Origin: Pelorhabdus rhamnosifermentans
Lineage (GTDB): Bacteria > Bacillota > Negativicutes > UMGS1260
Length of the DNA stretch: 64,000 bases
NCBI RefSeq assembly: GCF_018835585.1
Contig: NZ_JAHGVE010000004.1
Location: 1 to 64,000, forward strand
Direction of reading: 5' to 3'
Positions 24,993 through 33,899 of the stretch are shown here, one piece after another; within the stretch, counting starts at the first letter, position 1; the number at the start of each line of letters is the position of its first letter. The translations under genes and the position numbers were made by a program. The notes beneath the pieces were generated by a model. The model searched no databases. It saw only the letters and a program-made list of their open reading frames with translations, and was not told the DNA's origin.

Positions 24993-27875
24993 ATGGATTT
25001 AAAAAATAAGGTGATCAATCTTGTCGATACAGAAAACAAAAAAAATCCGCTGACGGATGTACAGATTGCAAAGTACTTACATACTACTAGAGAAAATATA
25101 ACCAATATCAGAAAAGAACTGAATATCAATAACTCGCGCCAACGGCGCTATCCATATTTGAAGGCGGCAATTTTGGCCGTGCGGAAAAATCAACCCAATA
25201 TTGCCGTATCGGATTTAACGTGCCAGTTAATTGAGCAGGGGTTTGCGATTTCGAGGAAAGTGATTGACGAACTTTTGCCATTGTCGGAGGTTGAAGCAAC
25301 AACGAAGAGTGACGGTTTACAGGTGAACGGTGCCGATCCATTCAAGCGGCTTATCGGGAGCAATGGTAGCTTGAAAAATTCGATCGAACAGGCAAAGGCG
25401 GCGATTTTGTATCCGCCCAAGGGATTGCCAACTTTGCTTACTGGTGAAAGTGGTGTAGGAAAGAGCTTGTTTTCCAAGACAATGTACGATTTCGCGAAGG
25501 GAAACAATGTTATTCATGAGAATGGCGTGTTTATTGTGTTCAATTGCGCAGATTATGGGGATAATCCGCAATTGTTGTTATCTCTATTATTCGGGTACAA
25601 AAAAGGAGCATTTACGGGAGCGGTAAATGATACACCCGGTTTAGTTGAACAGGCGGACGGCGGGATACTGTTTTTGGATGAAATCCATCGCTTGCCGCCA
25701 AAAGGACAGGAAATTCTTTTTTCTATTTTGGACCGTGGGTGCTTCCGTCGTTTAGGGGAAAGCGGTATAGAGCGCGCGGTGAACTTGATGTTTATTGGTG
25801 CAACGACGGAAAGTCTTGAAGACAATCTTCTCTTGACGTTTCGGCGGCGTATTCCAATGATCATCCAATTGCCAGCATTAAAAGATTGGTTTTTGAAAGA
25901 ACGTGTTGAGCTCATTTATACGATATTTCAGGCGGAATGCAATCGCATCAATGCGAAGATTTTTATCGACAAAAGTGTCGTGGAAATTCTTGCCCTTAAG
26001 GAGTTTAAAGGGAATATAGGCCAGTTAAAAAGTATGATTCAGGTTTTGTGTGCGCATTCGTTTATGAATTTTCTGCAGAATAAACAGAATAGTCAGGAAA
26101 ACATAGTATCTATTGAGGTCGCAGGAATTTTGAAACTTAATGATTCCTTTCAGGATACATCATTCGCGGAAATCGAATATTCTGAGATTCGAAAATATCT
26201 TAAAAATCTAATTTTGATACCGTTTGGGGTAAATGATTTTGCTGTAGAGGGGGATTTTTACAATACTGCATATCAGATCAATAAGGATATTTATCGTGGT
26301 ATTGAGACAAAGTACGATGAGTTAAAAAATCTTGATTTGAGTGATTCGGAAATCGAGAATATCTTATGGGCATTTATTTTGAATCGTTTCAGTGATGTGA
26401 TGGATCCGGTTGAAAATGAGCTTTTTTCATTTAAAGAATTAAAAACCTTTGTGCGCGATAATATTCTTAAGGTCATCAAGGAATTTATGGATGAGATCAT
26501 TGGCGAAGGACGAGAGAGCAAGGTAAATAAGAATGCATTTAAGTATCTGGCAATTCATTTAGAAGAAGCCATTAAAAAAATCAAGTTGAATCAGCGTATC
26601 GTTAATTTGAATATGAGTAAAATAAAAAAAGAATTCGTCCATGAATATAGCATAGGCAAGCAGTTTGCAGAAAAGCTGGAACAGGCGGAAAACATCAAGA
26701 TTTCAGAGGATGAAATCGCATTTATTGCGTTGTATATGAAGGCGGCACTGCATGAAGAGGAAAAAAAGAAGCGTGTAGGCCTGATTGTTGTATCGCATGG
26801 TAATATAGCTAGCGCGACGGTTAAGGTCATTAAAGATTTACTTGGTATGAAGGCTCCGATGGCAATTGATATGCCACTCAATGAAAAACCAATAAATATT
26901 TATAATAAAGCTGTTGCTATGGCAAAGGCAGTTAATCAAGGGTGTGGAGTATTATTTTTGGTTGATATGGGATCGCTGACGAATATTGGGGATATCGTAA
27001 TGCAACGGACAGGCATAAAAACACGGATGCTTGATCGCATGGATTTGTTGATAGCTTTGGAAGCGGCACGCAAGGTCTCAATAGGGGAATCTGATTTGGA
27101 TGAAATCTATTTTTCATTATGTAAGGAAAATATGAAATACAATTATATTTTAGAAAAAGAAGCGAATAAACAAAGTGCGATTATTACGATTTGCCTTACT
27201 GGGGAAGGCAATGCGAAATATATCAGCCAGGAAATCGAAGCGAAATATCCGCAGTTTCGCTGTTATGCAATAAGTGCCCTCGACGAAAATATCATGACGA
27301 AAATTAATGAAATAAGAAATGAGAATAATATATTAGCAATTATTGGTACAATTAATCCAAAGATTTCAGGCATCAATTTTATTCCTTACGATAAAGATAT
27401 ATTAAAGAATTTGGAATTGTATTTGTCAATGCAATATATCAATGACTTGGCTTACTTCCTTGATGATGAGTTGATTCTTTATGAACCGGAATTCTATATA
27501 AAGCGGGATTTACTGGAATATATTTGTTCGCTTTTAATTAATAAAGGGTATGTCAAGAAGGCATATTTATCCTCGGTTTTACATCGAGAGGAATTGTTGC
27601 CAACCTTTTCTAAAGGGAATACAGCAGTACCGCATGGTACGTCAGCAGAGGTTTTACGCACGAAATTTGTTTTTGTGAAGTTGAAGGAACCCATTGATTG
27701 GGTTGTCGGTAACGTGAATTTCTTGCTCATGCCGGTATTTACCGCCGATGATAAGGATATTGTTAAAAAAATGTTAACGGTTCTGCAGGATGAAACTTTT
27801 ATGAAGGCAATTCGCATGTGCACAAATGGAGAAATGTTTAAGCAAATCATTATGGAAAAGGTAAAAAAATTATAA
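24993..27875 (+). CDS. LevR-type sigma-54 PTS regulator (first copy)
   Basis: 960 residues from the ATG at 24993 (GAGAGGAA upstream). Order: N-terminal helix-turn-helix region; AAA+ sigma-54 activator domain with Walker A GESGVGKS (about 151), GAFTGA (206) and FLDEIHRLP; a PRD (about 460-580); a mannose-type EIIA domain with VVSHGNIAS (His about 601); a GatB-like EIIB domain with CLTGEGNA; and a C-terminal fructose/galactitol-type EIIA with AVPHGT (His about 880). Such proteins activate sigma-54 PTS operons and are tuned by phosphorylation from the PTS. Likely targets are the promoters at 23067 and 28073. Confidence 0.94.
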   Translation: MDLKNKVINLVDTENKKNPLTDVQIAKYLHTTRENITNIRKELNINNSRQRRYPYLKAAILAVRKNQPNIAVSDLTCQLIEQGFAISRKVIDELLPLSEVEATTKSDGLQVNGADPFKRLIGSNGSLKNSIEQAKAAILYPPKGLPTLLTGESGVGKSLFSKTMYDFAKGNNVIHENGVFIVFNCADYGDNPQLLLSLLFGYKKGAFTGAVNDTPGLVEQADGGILFLDEIHRLPPKGQEILFSILDRGCFRRLGESGIERAVNLMFIGATTESLEDNLLLTFRRRIPMIIQLPALKDWFLKERVELIYTIFQAECNRINAKIFIDKSVVEILALKEFKGNIGQLKSMIQVLCAHSFMNFLQNKQNSQENIVSIEVAGILKLNDSFQDTSFAEIEYSEIRKYLKNLILIPFGVNDFAVEGDFYNTAYQINKDIYRGIETKYDELKNLDLSDSEIENILWAFILNRFSDVMDPVENELFSFKELKTFVRDNILKVIKEFMDEIIGEGRESKVNKNAFKYLAIHLEEAIKKIKLNQRIVNLNMSKIKKEFVHEYSIGKQFAEKLEQAENIKISEDEIAFIALYMKAALHEEEKKKRVGLIVVSHGNIASATVKVIKDLLGMKAPMAIDMPLNEKPINIYNKAVAMAKAVNQGCGVLFLVDMGSLTNIGDIVMQRTGIKTRMLDRMDLLIALEAARKVSIGESDLDEIYFSLCKENMKYNYILEKEANKQSAIITICLTGEGNAKYISQEIEAKYPQFRCYAISALDENIMTKINEIRNENNILAIIGTINPKISGINFIPYDKDILKNLELYLSMQYINDLAYFLDDELILYEPEFYIKRDLLEYICSLLINKGYVKKAYLSSVLHREELLPTFSKGNTAVPHGTSAEVLRTKFVFVKLKEPIDWVVGNVNFLLMPVFTADDKDIVKKMLTVLQDETFMKAIRMCTNGEMFKQIIMEKVKKL

Positions 27876-27881
27876 TATAGC

Positions 27882-27907
27882 GATGCAGCGGTTGCTGCAT
27901 CTTTTTT
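27882..27907 (+). terminator. intrinsic terminator
   Basis: GATGCAGC pairs with GCTGCATC around GGTT, followed by T6. It ends the regulator gene. Confidence 0.92.
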
Positions 27908-28072
27908 GCTATTAAGAGCAACAGGGGCGAGCTTTACGTAAAAATTTATACATTTGGCAATACATAAAGTAGTGGCAAAGAGAAAAATGGATTTTTGTAT
28001 AGATTATGATTGAAGAGCCGGCAAAGCCTTATAAATCAATGGTAAAAGAAAAAATTTAGAGTTGAAATAGTT

Positions 28073-28088
28073 CGGCACGGTACTTGCT
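28073..28088 (+). promoter_or_regulatory. sigma-54 promoter
   Basis: CGGCACGGTACTTGCT has GG (28074) and GC (28086) ten bases apart. It precedes the EIIA-EIIB-EIIC operon. Confidence 0.88.
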
Positions 28089-28172
28089 TATATATAAGGT
28101 GACAGGAAAAAGAAGGAGCTGGTCAAAACTACTATAAATAAGTTTAAGGTAAAAATTATTAGGAGGATATAC

Positions 28173-28619
28173 ATGAATTTTGACTTAATTGAACTGAATT
28201 TGGCAGCTGAAACAAATCAAGATGTTATTGTTACATTGGGGAAAAAAATGTTGGCGAACGGTTACGTAAAGGATAGTTACATCAACGCGGTCATAGAGCG
28301 CGAAATGAATTTGCCAACGGGATTAAATCTTGGGAGTTTTTCGGTAGCGATTCCACATACGAATGCAGAGCATGTTATTTTGTCGCATATCGCTGTTGCC
28401 GTACTCAAAAAACCGGTGATATTTTACTCGATGATTGATCATTCGGATAAATTGCAAGTGGAACTGGTGTTTTTACTGGCAATTAAGGATCCGGATGGGC
28501 AGGTTAGTTTGCTGCAAAAATTGATGTCAGTGTTTCAAAATTTGGAACTGTTGCAGCAAATCAAAGCGGCTAAAACGAAAGAAGAAGTCGCAAAGCTATT
28601 AGATGTAATAGAATTATAA
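28173..28619 (+). CDS. PTS EIIA, galactitol/fructose type
   Basis: 148 residues of the EIIA type 2 fold. The phosphorylated His lies in FSVAIPHTNAEHV (about residue 69). It takes phosphate from HPr and passes it to the EIIB encoded next. AGGAGG precedes the ATG. First gene of the sigma-54 operon. Confidence 0.92.
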   Translation: MNFDLIELNLAAETNQDVIVTLGKKMLANGYVKDSYINAVIEREMNLPTGLNLGSFSVAIPHTNAEHVILSHIAVAVLKKPVIFYSMIDHSDKLQVELVFLLAIKDPDGQVSLLQKLMSVFQNLELLQQIKAAKTKEEVAKLLDVIEL

Positions 28620-28649
28620 AATAAAAATATAAAAATGGAGGATTTTACC

Positions 28650-28952
28650 TTGGGAAAAATCAGTGTTTTATCAGTGTGCGGATCAGGTACAGTTACTTCT
28701 TCGATGGTAGCAGGTAAAGTAAAAGAATTTCTGAAGGACAAAGGCTATAATGTTTCTGCGACGGAGGCAAGACCTACAGAAGCATTGAATCTGGCACAAT
28801 CTGGACGTTTTGATTTTATTACGTTCACAAGTCCGTTGCAATCGGGCGACTACGTTATACCGACTGTCAACGCGTTTGCCTGTCTGACGGGAATCGGTGA
28901 AGATGAATTTTTTGAACAGGTTTTGGAAATTGTCAAAGGCTTAAATAAATAA
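28650..28952 (+). CDS. PTS EIIB, galactitol type
   Basis: 100 residues. The phosphocysteine loop reads SVCGSGTVTSSM at the N-terminus, as in GatB. The start is taken as TTG at 28650, since GGAGG lies eight bases before it; the ATG at 28635 overlaps that ribosome site. It transfers phosphate from EIIA to the sugar carried by EIIC. Confidence 0.9.
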   Translation: MGKISVLSVCGSGTVTSSMVAGKVKEFLKDKGYNVSATEARPTEALNLAQSGRFDFITFTSPLQSGDYVIPTVNAFACLTGIGEDEFFEQVLEIVKGLNK

Positions 28953-29009
28953 GAAAGCAAGTTGAGGCAGCCATTTGAGAAAATTATAAGATGAATAGGA
29001 GAGTGGATT

Positions 29010-30416
29010 ATGTTAGAACTAATGAAAGGAATCATAGATTCTTTTGGTGCTTCTATTATCGTACCTATAATAATTTTTATCATAGCAAAAGCATTTAGGG
29101 TTGAAACGAGGAAATCATTTTTATCTGCAGTTTATGCAGGTGTGGGCTTACAGGGTTTCGTACTGCTCCTCAATTCTTTTACACCGATTATTACACCAGT
29201 CATCAACCATATGGTGCAGAGTACAGGTGTAAATTTACCTGTATTTGATGTTGGTTGGCAGGCAACGTCGTTAGTTGCATTTTCGACAAGTGCGGGTATG
29301 ATTTACTTAGGTTTAGGGATTGCATTACAAACGTTGTTGTTCCTGGTAAAATGGACGGACGTATTCCAGCCATCTGATTTGTGGAATAACTATTCTTATA
29401 TGGTTTGGGGTGCAATGGTCATCGGTGTAACAGGAAATTTCGTTCTCGGTATCGCTTGCATGGTTGTTTTAAACTTGTACAGCTTATTGATTTCTGAATT
29501 GGTCGCAAAACGTTGGTCGACCTATTATAACTATCCAAATTGTACAATTATCGCCATGCATAATGTAGAGCCATCTGTTTTTGCTGTATTGATTGACCCT
29601 CTATATAATGCATTGGGGTTGAATAAACTTAAGTTGAATCCAAAAGAATTGGAAAGAAAATTTGGCTTTCTTGGCGAACCTATGACATTGGGTCTATTCT
29701 TAGGGATGTTTATCGGTATACTTGGTAATGTTGATAGAATCATGACGTTAGCAGCTTGGGGCGAAATCATGAAAGTCGGTATTTCTACAAGTGCTATTAT
29801 GGCAATTTTCCCTAAAGTTGCGAGTATGTTTGCGCAGGCATTCGCACCAATTACAGATGCTGCAAGGAAAATGATGAGCAAATCGGGTAAACGTGACTGG
29901 TATATTGCTGTAAATGATGCGGTTGGATATGGGGAACCGGCTACGTTGATGTCAGGCTTGATTTTAATTCCTATTATGTTAGTTATTGCTATTGCTCTAC
30001 CAGGAAATCAAGCGCTGCCAGTTGTTGACTTATTGGCTATTCCTTATATGGTGCAAGGCCTTGTGGCCGTGCATAATGGCAATATAGCGAAGATCCTTGT
30101 GTCTGGTATAATTTGGTTTAGCTTAGGCCTTTATGTATGTACGGCGACGGCGCCTCTCTTTACGAATATGGCATTGACGGTTGGTGTTGCTATTCCGGCA
30201 GGGGCAATGCTGATTACGAGCTTCAATATTTTGGGTAAACCGTTGATGAGCTTAGTATTTTTTGCCTTTCTTACAGCGAGCCCGATTTTGATTGGTCTTA
30301 CACTTGTAGCGTATTTTGCTTTATGGGTATTTTTCAAAAAGAACAAAAAATCAATATACGATTATCTCGATAGACAAGCGTTGAAAAATGCATCGGAAGA
30401 AGAAATTGCTGTTTAA
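29010..30416 (+). CDS. PTS EIIC, galactitol (GatC) family
   Basis: 468 residues, about 10-12 membrane segments, with GatC-family stretches FGFLGEPMTLGLFLGMFIGI, AVNDAVGYGEPATLMSG and ALPGNQALPVVDL. It forms the sugar channel of the permease. GatC relatives carry galactitol, arabitols and other alditols; substrate cannot be read from sequence. Neighbouring AraM/AraD/AraL-like genes suggest a pentitol. Preceded by GAATAGGAGAGTGG. Confidence 0.93.
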   Translation: MLELMKGIIDSFGASIIVPIIIFIIAKAFRVETRKSFLSAVYAGVGLQGFVLLLNSFTPIITPVINHMVQSTGVNLPVFDVGWQATSLVAFSTSAGMIYLGLGIALQTLLFLVKWTDVFQPSDLWNNYSYMVWGAMVIGVTGNFVLGIACMVVLNLYSLLISELVAKRWSTYYNYPNCTIIAMHNVEPSVFAVLIDPLYNALGLNKLKLNPKELERKFGFLGEPMTLGLFLGMFIGILGNVDRIMTLAAWGEIMKVGISTSAIMAIFPKVASMFAQAFAPITDAARKMMSKSGKRDWYIAVNDAVGYGEPATLMSGLILIPIMLVIAIALPGNQALPVVDLLAIPYMVQGLVAVHNGNIAKILVSGIIWFSLGLYVCTATAPLFTNMALTVGVAIPAGAMLITSFNILGKPLMSLVFFAFLTASPILIGLTLVAYFALWVFFKKNKKSIYDYLDRQALKNASEEEIAV

Positions 30417-30445
30417 TTTTATTATCGGATATATAGTTTTATAGA

Positions 30446-30474
30446 GGGGCTGTCTTTTCGACAGCTCCGTTTTA
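30446..30474 (+). terminator. intrinsic terminator
   Basis: GGGGCTGTC pairs with GACAGCTCC around TTTTC, then GTTTTA. It ends the PTS operon. Confidence 0.85.
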
Positions 30475-30479
30475 CAGCC

Positions 30480-30668
30480 GTGGCGAAAGCTTTCCATCGC
30501 AGAATAGCAGTTGTCGCAAAGATGTACATGCCGTCGTATACAGAGGAACTAGCTGAGATTTATTATCGGACGCTTACAATGAATGGTGGTAAAGAACCAC
30601 CTATAGTGCCGTTGGCGGAATTGCAGAAATGGGAGTATCCGAAAGAAATTCAGTTGCCTGAGCAATAA
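30480..30668 (+). pseudogene. C-terminal remnant of a sugar enzyme, possibly class II aldolase
   Basis: 63 codons open from a GTG without ribosome site. The sequence YTEELAEIYYRTLTMNGGKE and PLAELQKWEYPKEI resembles the tail of class II aldolase/adducin enzymes, but only weakly. It lies just after a terminator, so it is likely a gene scrap. Confidence 0.35.
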
Positions 30669-30673
30669 ACACT

Positions 30674-30835
30674 ATTAACAAAGTCAGCGTATTCATTCTT
30701 GATGATTCTATAGTGTGCCGCGAACAAAGTGAAAAAACCAAATTCTCTGCTAGAGTTTACGATCCCTGTGGAAAGTATGTGAAATGGTATACGATGCTGA
30801 TGCTGCGAAAGTTGAGTAATGGAACTGCAAAATAA
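30674..30835 (+). mobile_element. IS4-type transposase fragment
   Basis: A 53-codon frame reads VFILDDSIVCREQSEKTKF, then ARVYDPCGKYVKWYTML. This is the first catalytic Asp region of an IS4-family DDE transposase (consensus DDS..R..SKK.E...RVYDH). Both ends are missing and no inverted repeats are seen. Confidence 0.75.
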
Positions 30836-30858
30836 TAAGAAGAGGTGGTTTAGTCTTT

Positions 30859-31677
30859 ATGCAAACTTTAGGGGAAATTAGATGTTTTTTATTAGATATG
30901 GATGGTACTATCAATCTAGGACAGAAATTATTACCTGGGGCGAAAGAATTTATTGATTATTTGAAAGAAAGTGATCGTGATTTTTTATTTCTTACAAATA
31001 ATTCATCAAAAGATAGTACACATTATGTGGAAAAAATGTGTAATTTAGGGATAGAGTGTGATGCGAAAAATGTTCTAACTTCTGGCGATGCTACAATTAG
31101 TTATTTAAACAGCTTAAAATCAAAAGCGAGAGTATTTCTAATGGGTACGCCTGAACTAGAACGAGAATTTCAGAAGTTTGGCTTCATATTGACAGATGAA
31201 AATCCGGATTATGTTGTACTGGGTTTTGATATGACATTAACCTATGAAAAACTTGTCAAGGGCTGTGATTTTATCCGCAATGGTGCTGCATATATTGCAA
31301 CTCACCCCGATTTTAACTGTCCGGTAGAAAACGGATATATTCCTGATACCGGTTCCATGATGGAACTTATAAAGGCATCAACTGGAAAGGTTCCGTTTGT
31401 TGTTGGCAAACCGAACAAAGAGATTATTCAGAGTGCTTTTAGAAAAATGAAGCAGTATAAACTAAATGAATTTGCTGTCGTGGGCGATCGTGTATATACG
31501 GATATTAAAACGGGAGAAAATGCAGGAATTACATCTATTTTGGTATTGTCAGGCGAGTCTACTGTCGAAGACCTTGATAAATATGGTGTGAAGGCAACTT
31601 TTGTTTTTGATGGCATAGGAGATATATATAAATCTTTAAAAAAATATGATGAAGAACATAAAAATATTAGCAGCTGA
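30859..31677 (+). CDS. HAD-IIA sugar phosphatase, AraL/NagD-like
   Basis: 272 residues with HAD motifs CFLLDMDGTINLG (nucleophile and acid Asp), FLTNNSSK, GKPNKEIIQ and VVGDRVYTDIKTG. In Bacillus subtilis, araL in the araABDLM operon encodes this type and is thought to clear sugar phosphates that build up. Its presence with AraM- and AraD-like genes supports a common origin. GAGGTGG lies upstream. It is not similar enough to the HAD part of 20320-21558 to be a recent copy. Confidence 0.87.
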   Translation: MQTLGEIRCFLLDMDGTINLGQKLLPGAKEFIDYLKESDRDFLFLTNNSSKDSTHYVEKMCNLGIECDAKNVLTSGDATISYLNSLKSKARVFLMGTPELEREFQKFGFILTDENPDYVVLGFDMTLTYEKLVKGCDFIRNGAAYIATHPDFNCPVENGYIPDTGSMMELIKASTGKVPFVVGKPNKEIIQSAFRKMKQYKLNEFAVVGDRVYTDIKTGENAGITSILVLSGESTVEDLDKYGVKATFVFDGIGDIYKSLKKYDEEHKNISS

Positions 31678-31685
31678 TGCGGTAC

Positions 31686-31829
31686 ACTTCCTCGTATTAT
31701 TGCTGTTCAAAGTAAAAATTGTGCACCTCAGGGGCTGCTGTTGCTGGAATGCTGCAATATTTTAATGAAAAATATGATAACAAACTTAAGATTGTTGTTC
31801 TTTTAACAGGTATGGGACTGAAAAAATAA
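31686..31829 (+). pseudogene. second fragment of the threonine-synthase-like gene
   Basis: 31686-31728 is identical to 22554-22596, and 31729-31829 matches 22798-22898 with about eight differences. The 200 bases between are deleted. It directly follows the AraL-like gene and gives the sugar island a direct repeat at each end. Confidence 0.88.
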
Positions 31830-31872
31830 TAGCAATGAATTCATGATGAATAGTATTAGAGGAAAAAAATCT

Positions 31873-31910
31873 ATCCTGCATTACTTATGATAAGTGGTGC
31901 AGGATTTTTA
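31873..31910 (+). terminator. intrinsic terminator
   Basis: ATCCTGCA pairs with TGCAGGAT (inner CTTAT/ATAAG also pairs), followed by T5. Confidence 0.85.
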
Positions 31911-31970
31911 TTTCGGTGATAGAAGCTGATATAAATAGTAGTTACTAATGACAAACATGGGGTGAGTATA

Positions 31971-33023
31971 ATGTTTGAAAAGATATCCGTTTATTTTATG
32001 ACTGGTACAGGCAATTCTTATAAGGTAGCCCTATGGTTTACTGAAATTGCCCAAGAACTTGGTTTGCAAATAAAGATACAACAAATAAAGACAGATAAAC
32101 TGTGCGTAGAGCCAGATGCGAAAACATTATGTGTGTTTACATTGCCTACCCATGGTTTTACGGCTCCATGGTTAATATTAAGACATATTTTATGTCTCCC
32201 GAGGGGAAATGGTGCAGCGGCGGTTGTTCTACCTTCAAGGGCGGGCACGAGAATAAAGGGGGTTTCACTCCCGGGAATGGAAGGAACAGCAGGGTATCTT
32301 ATTGCCTGCTTATTATTTCTAAAAGGGTATACAGTAAGGGGCGTCATGGGTGTCGATATGCCTAGCAATTGGACGGTAGTTCATTGGGGGCTAAGTAAGG
32401 AAAATATTGAATTTATCATTTCAGCGGCGGAGCCGAGAGTGAAACATTTTGCTAAAACAGTTTTGTCGGGGCAAGTATATTTTGACGGTATTATCCCTTT
32501 GATCTTAGGTGTATGGTTAGTCCCGATTTCTTTCGCCTATCTTGTTATGGCACAATTTATTCTGTCAAAATTGTTTTTCGCTTCCGATAAGTGTATAGGG
32601 TGCGGCTTATGTGCCAGTATTTGTCCTAAACGGGCTATTATTATGACGGGGAAAACAAAACAGCGACCTTATTGGAGCTATTCTTGTGATAGTTGTATGG
32701 CTTGTATGAATTATTGCCCGCATCAAGCGGTGGAGGCAAGTCCAATAATAGCAGTTATTTTTTATTATCTAACCACGATACCTGTTTCAGCATATTTATT
32801 GAATAATATAGTTAAGTTACCTTTGGAGTGGTTTCCTATAAATTGGGCTGGAATCATACAATATATTTATGTTTTGACGGCAGTCTTTTTGGCATATTTA
32901 ATCTTACATACTACATTGGGCTGGCGATTATTCAGCAAGATTCTTAGTAGATTATCGCATACTCACTATTTTCGTAAATATCATAACCCCGCTGTATCAT
33001 TAAAGGAATTGAATAAAAGGTGA
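31971..33023 (+). CDS. EFR1-type flavodoxin-ferredoxin membrane protein
   Basis: 350 residues from the ATG at 31971 (GGGGTGAG upstream). N-terminal flavodoxin-like fold with FMN loop FMTGTGNSYKVA and TLPTHGFTAPW, then two 4Fe-4S clusters (CIGCGLCASICPKRAI and CDSCMACMNYCPHQAV, about 205-255), and membrane helices before and after. This is the EFR1 family, thought to move electrons in anaerobes; partner and role are not known. Confidence 0.88.
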   Translation: MFEKISVYFMTGTGNSYKVALWFTEIAQELGLQIKIQQIKTDKLCVEPDAKTLCVFTLPTHGFTAPWLILRHILCLPRGNGAAAVVLPSRAGTRIKGVSLPGMEGTAGYLIACLLFLKGYTVRGVMGVDMPSNWTVVHWGLSKENIEFIISAAEPRVKHFAKTVLSGQVYFDGIIPLILGVWLVPISFAYLVMAQFILSKLFFASDKCIGCGLCASICPKRAIIMTGKTKQRPYWSYSCDSCMACMNYCPHQAVEASPIIAVIFYYLTTIPVSAYLLNNIVKLPLEWFPINWAGIIQYIYVLTAVFLAYLILHTTLGWRLFSKILSRLSHTHYFRKYHNPAVSLKELNKR

Positions 33024-33155
33024 GTCATATTTAATCATTCACTCTTGACTTGTGGAAACTGAAACACTATTATAGTATATAGGTGATTGCAGAACAATAT
33101 ATTAAGAGGTAGGTCTAGCTGATGAATATTTTGTTTAAGATAGTGGTGAAAAGTT

Positions 33156-33737
33156 ATGGATGATTTAAAAGATCTTATTCTTGATAAGGCGAAAGAGCGA
33201 TTTGATCGTTTTGGTTATAAGAAAACGACGATGGACGAAATTAGCCGAGATTGTAAAATTTCTAAAAAGACAATTTATGGTCACTTTAACGACAAAGAGG
33301 ATTTGTTTATCAGTCTCATGTTAAGAGAAAGTTCCAAAAATCGGGAAATGATTTTCGCCCGCATCGAGGAATTTTCTGATCCTCTTGACAAGTTAACGCA
33401 GTTAATTAAAATTTCACTAGCGTATTTTAATGAAGATAATTTTTTAACAAGATTATTAAAAGCGGATGAGACGCTGTTTTCTACCTTTCTAAGCAAAAAA
33501 TACCATTCTATGATTGGAAAAGATATTATTTTAATTATTGCCGATATCATTATCGAAGGAAAAAAGCAAGGGGAATTTCGAGATGTTGATGAACAGCTTG
33601 CAGCCTATGCTGGGGTAAGATTATTCCAAGCTTTTAGTTATATGCGAACGATCGAATTTTCTCAGGAAAAAATGGATCAGGGGTATTATACGGATATGCT
33701 AGTTGATTTTATAGTTCATGCTATTGTTAAAAGGTAG
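33156..33737 (+). CDS. TetR-family regulator
   Basis: 193 residues. Residues 8-55 are the TetR helix-turn-helix (FGYKKTTMDEISRDCKISKKTIYGHFNDKED region); the rest is a ligand domain. It lies 160 bases upstream of the RND efflux pair on the same strand and is most likely its repressor. The ribosome site is weak (GTGGTGAAAAG). Confidence 0.88.
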   Translation: MDDLKDLILDKAKERFDRFGYKKTTMDEISRDCKISKKTIYGHFNDKEDLFISLMLRESSKNREMIFARIEEFSDPLDKLTQLIKISLAYFNEDNFLTRLLKADETLFSTFLSKKYHSMIGKDIILIIADIIIEGKKQGEFRDVDEQLAAYAGVRLFQAFSYMRTIEFSQEKMDQGYYTDMLVDFIVHAIVKR

Positions 33738-33761
33738 TTGACAATCTCTATGCGTGAGTAG

Positions 33762-33802
33762 ATAGCTGTCATTAATTAGTAACTTTTGGCAGCTATTTTT
33801 TA
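33762..33802 (+). terminator. intrinsic terminator
   Basis: ATAGCTG pairs with CAGCTAT, followed by T6; it ends the TetR gene. Confidence 0.75.
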
Positions 33803-33899
33803 GTCTGCGGAAACTACGAAACCGAATTAGTTTATAGTCTTTTTTTCTTTTATGGTGTTTTATAAAATCAGTCGTAACCATGGATGAGGGAGGAAATTT

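Noticed and set aside
20320-31677. Recent duplication of the two HAD-IIA genes
   Set aside because: They share only family motifs; overall sequence is too different, although both precede copies of the same broken PLP gene.
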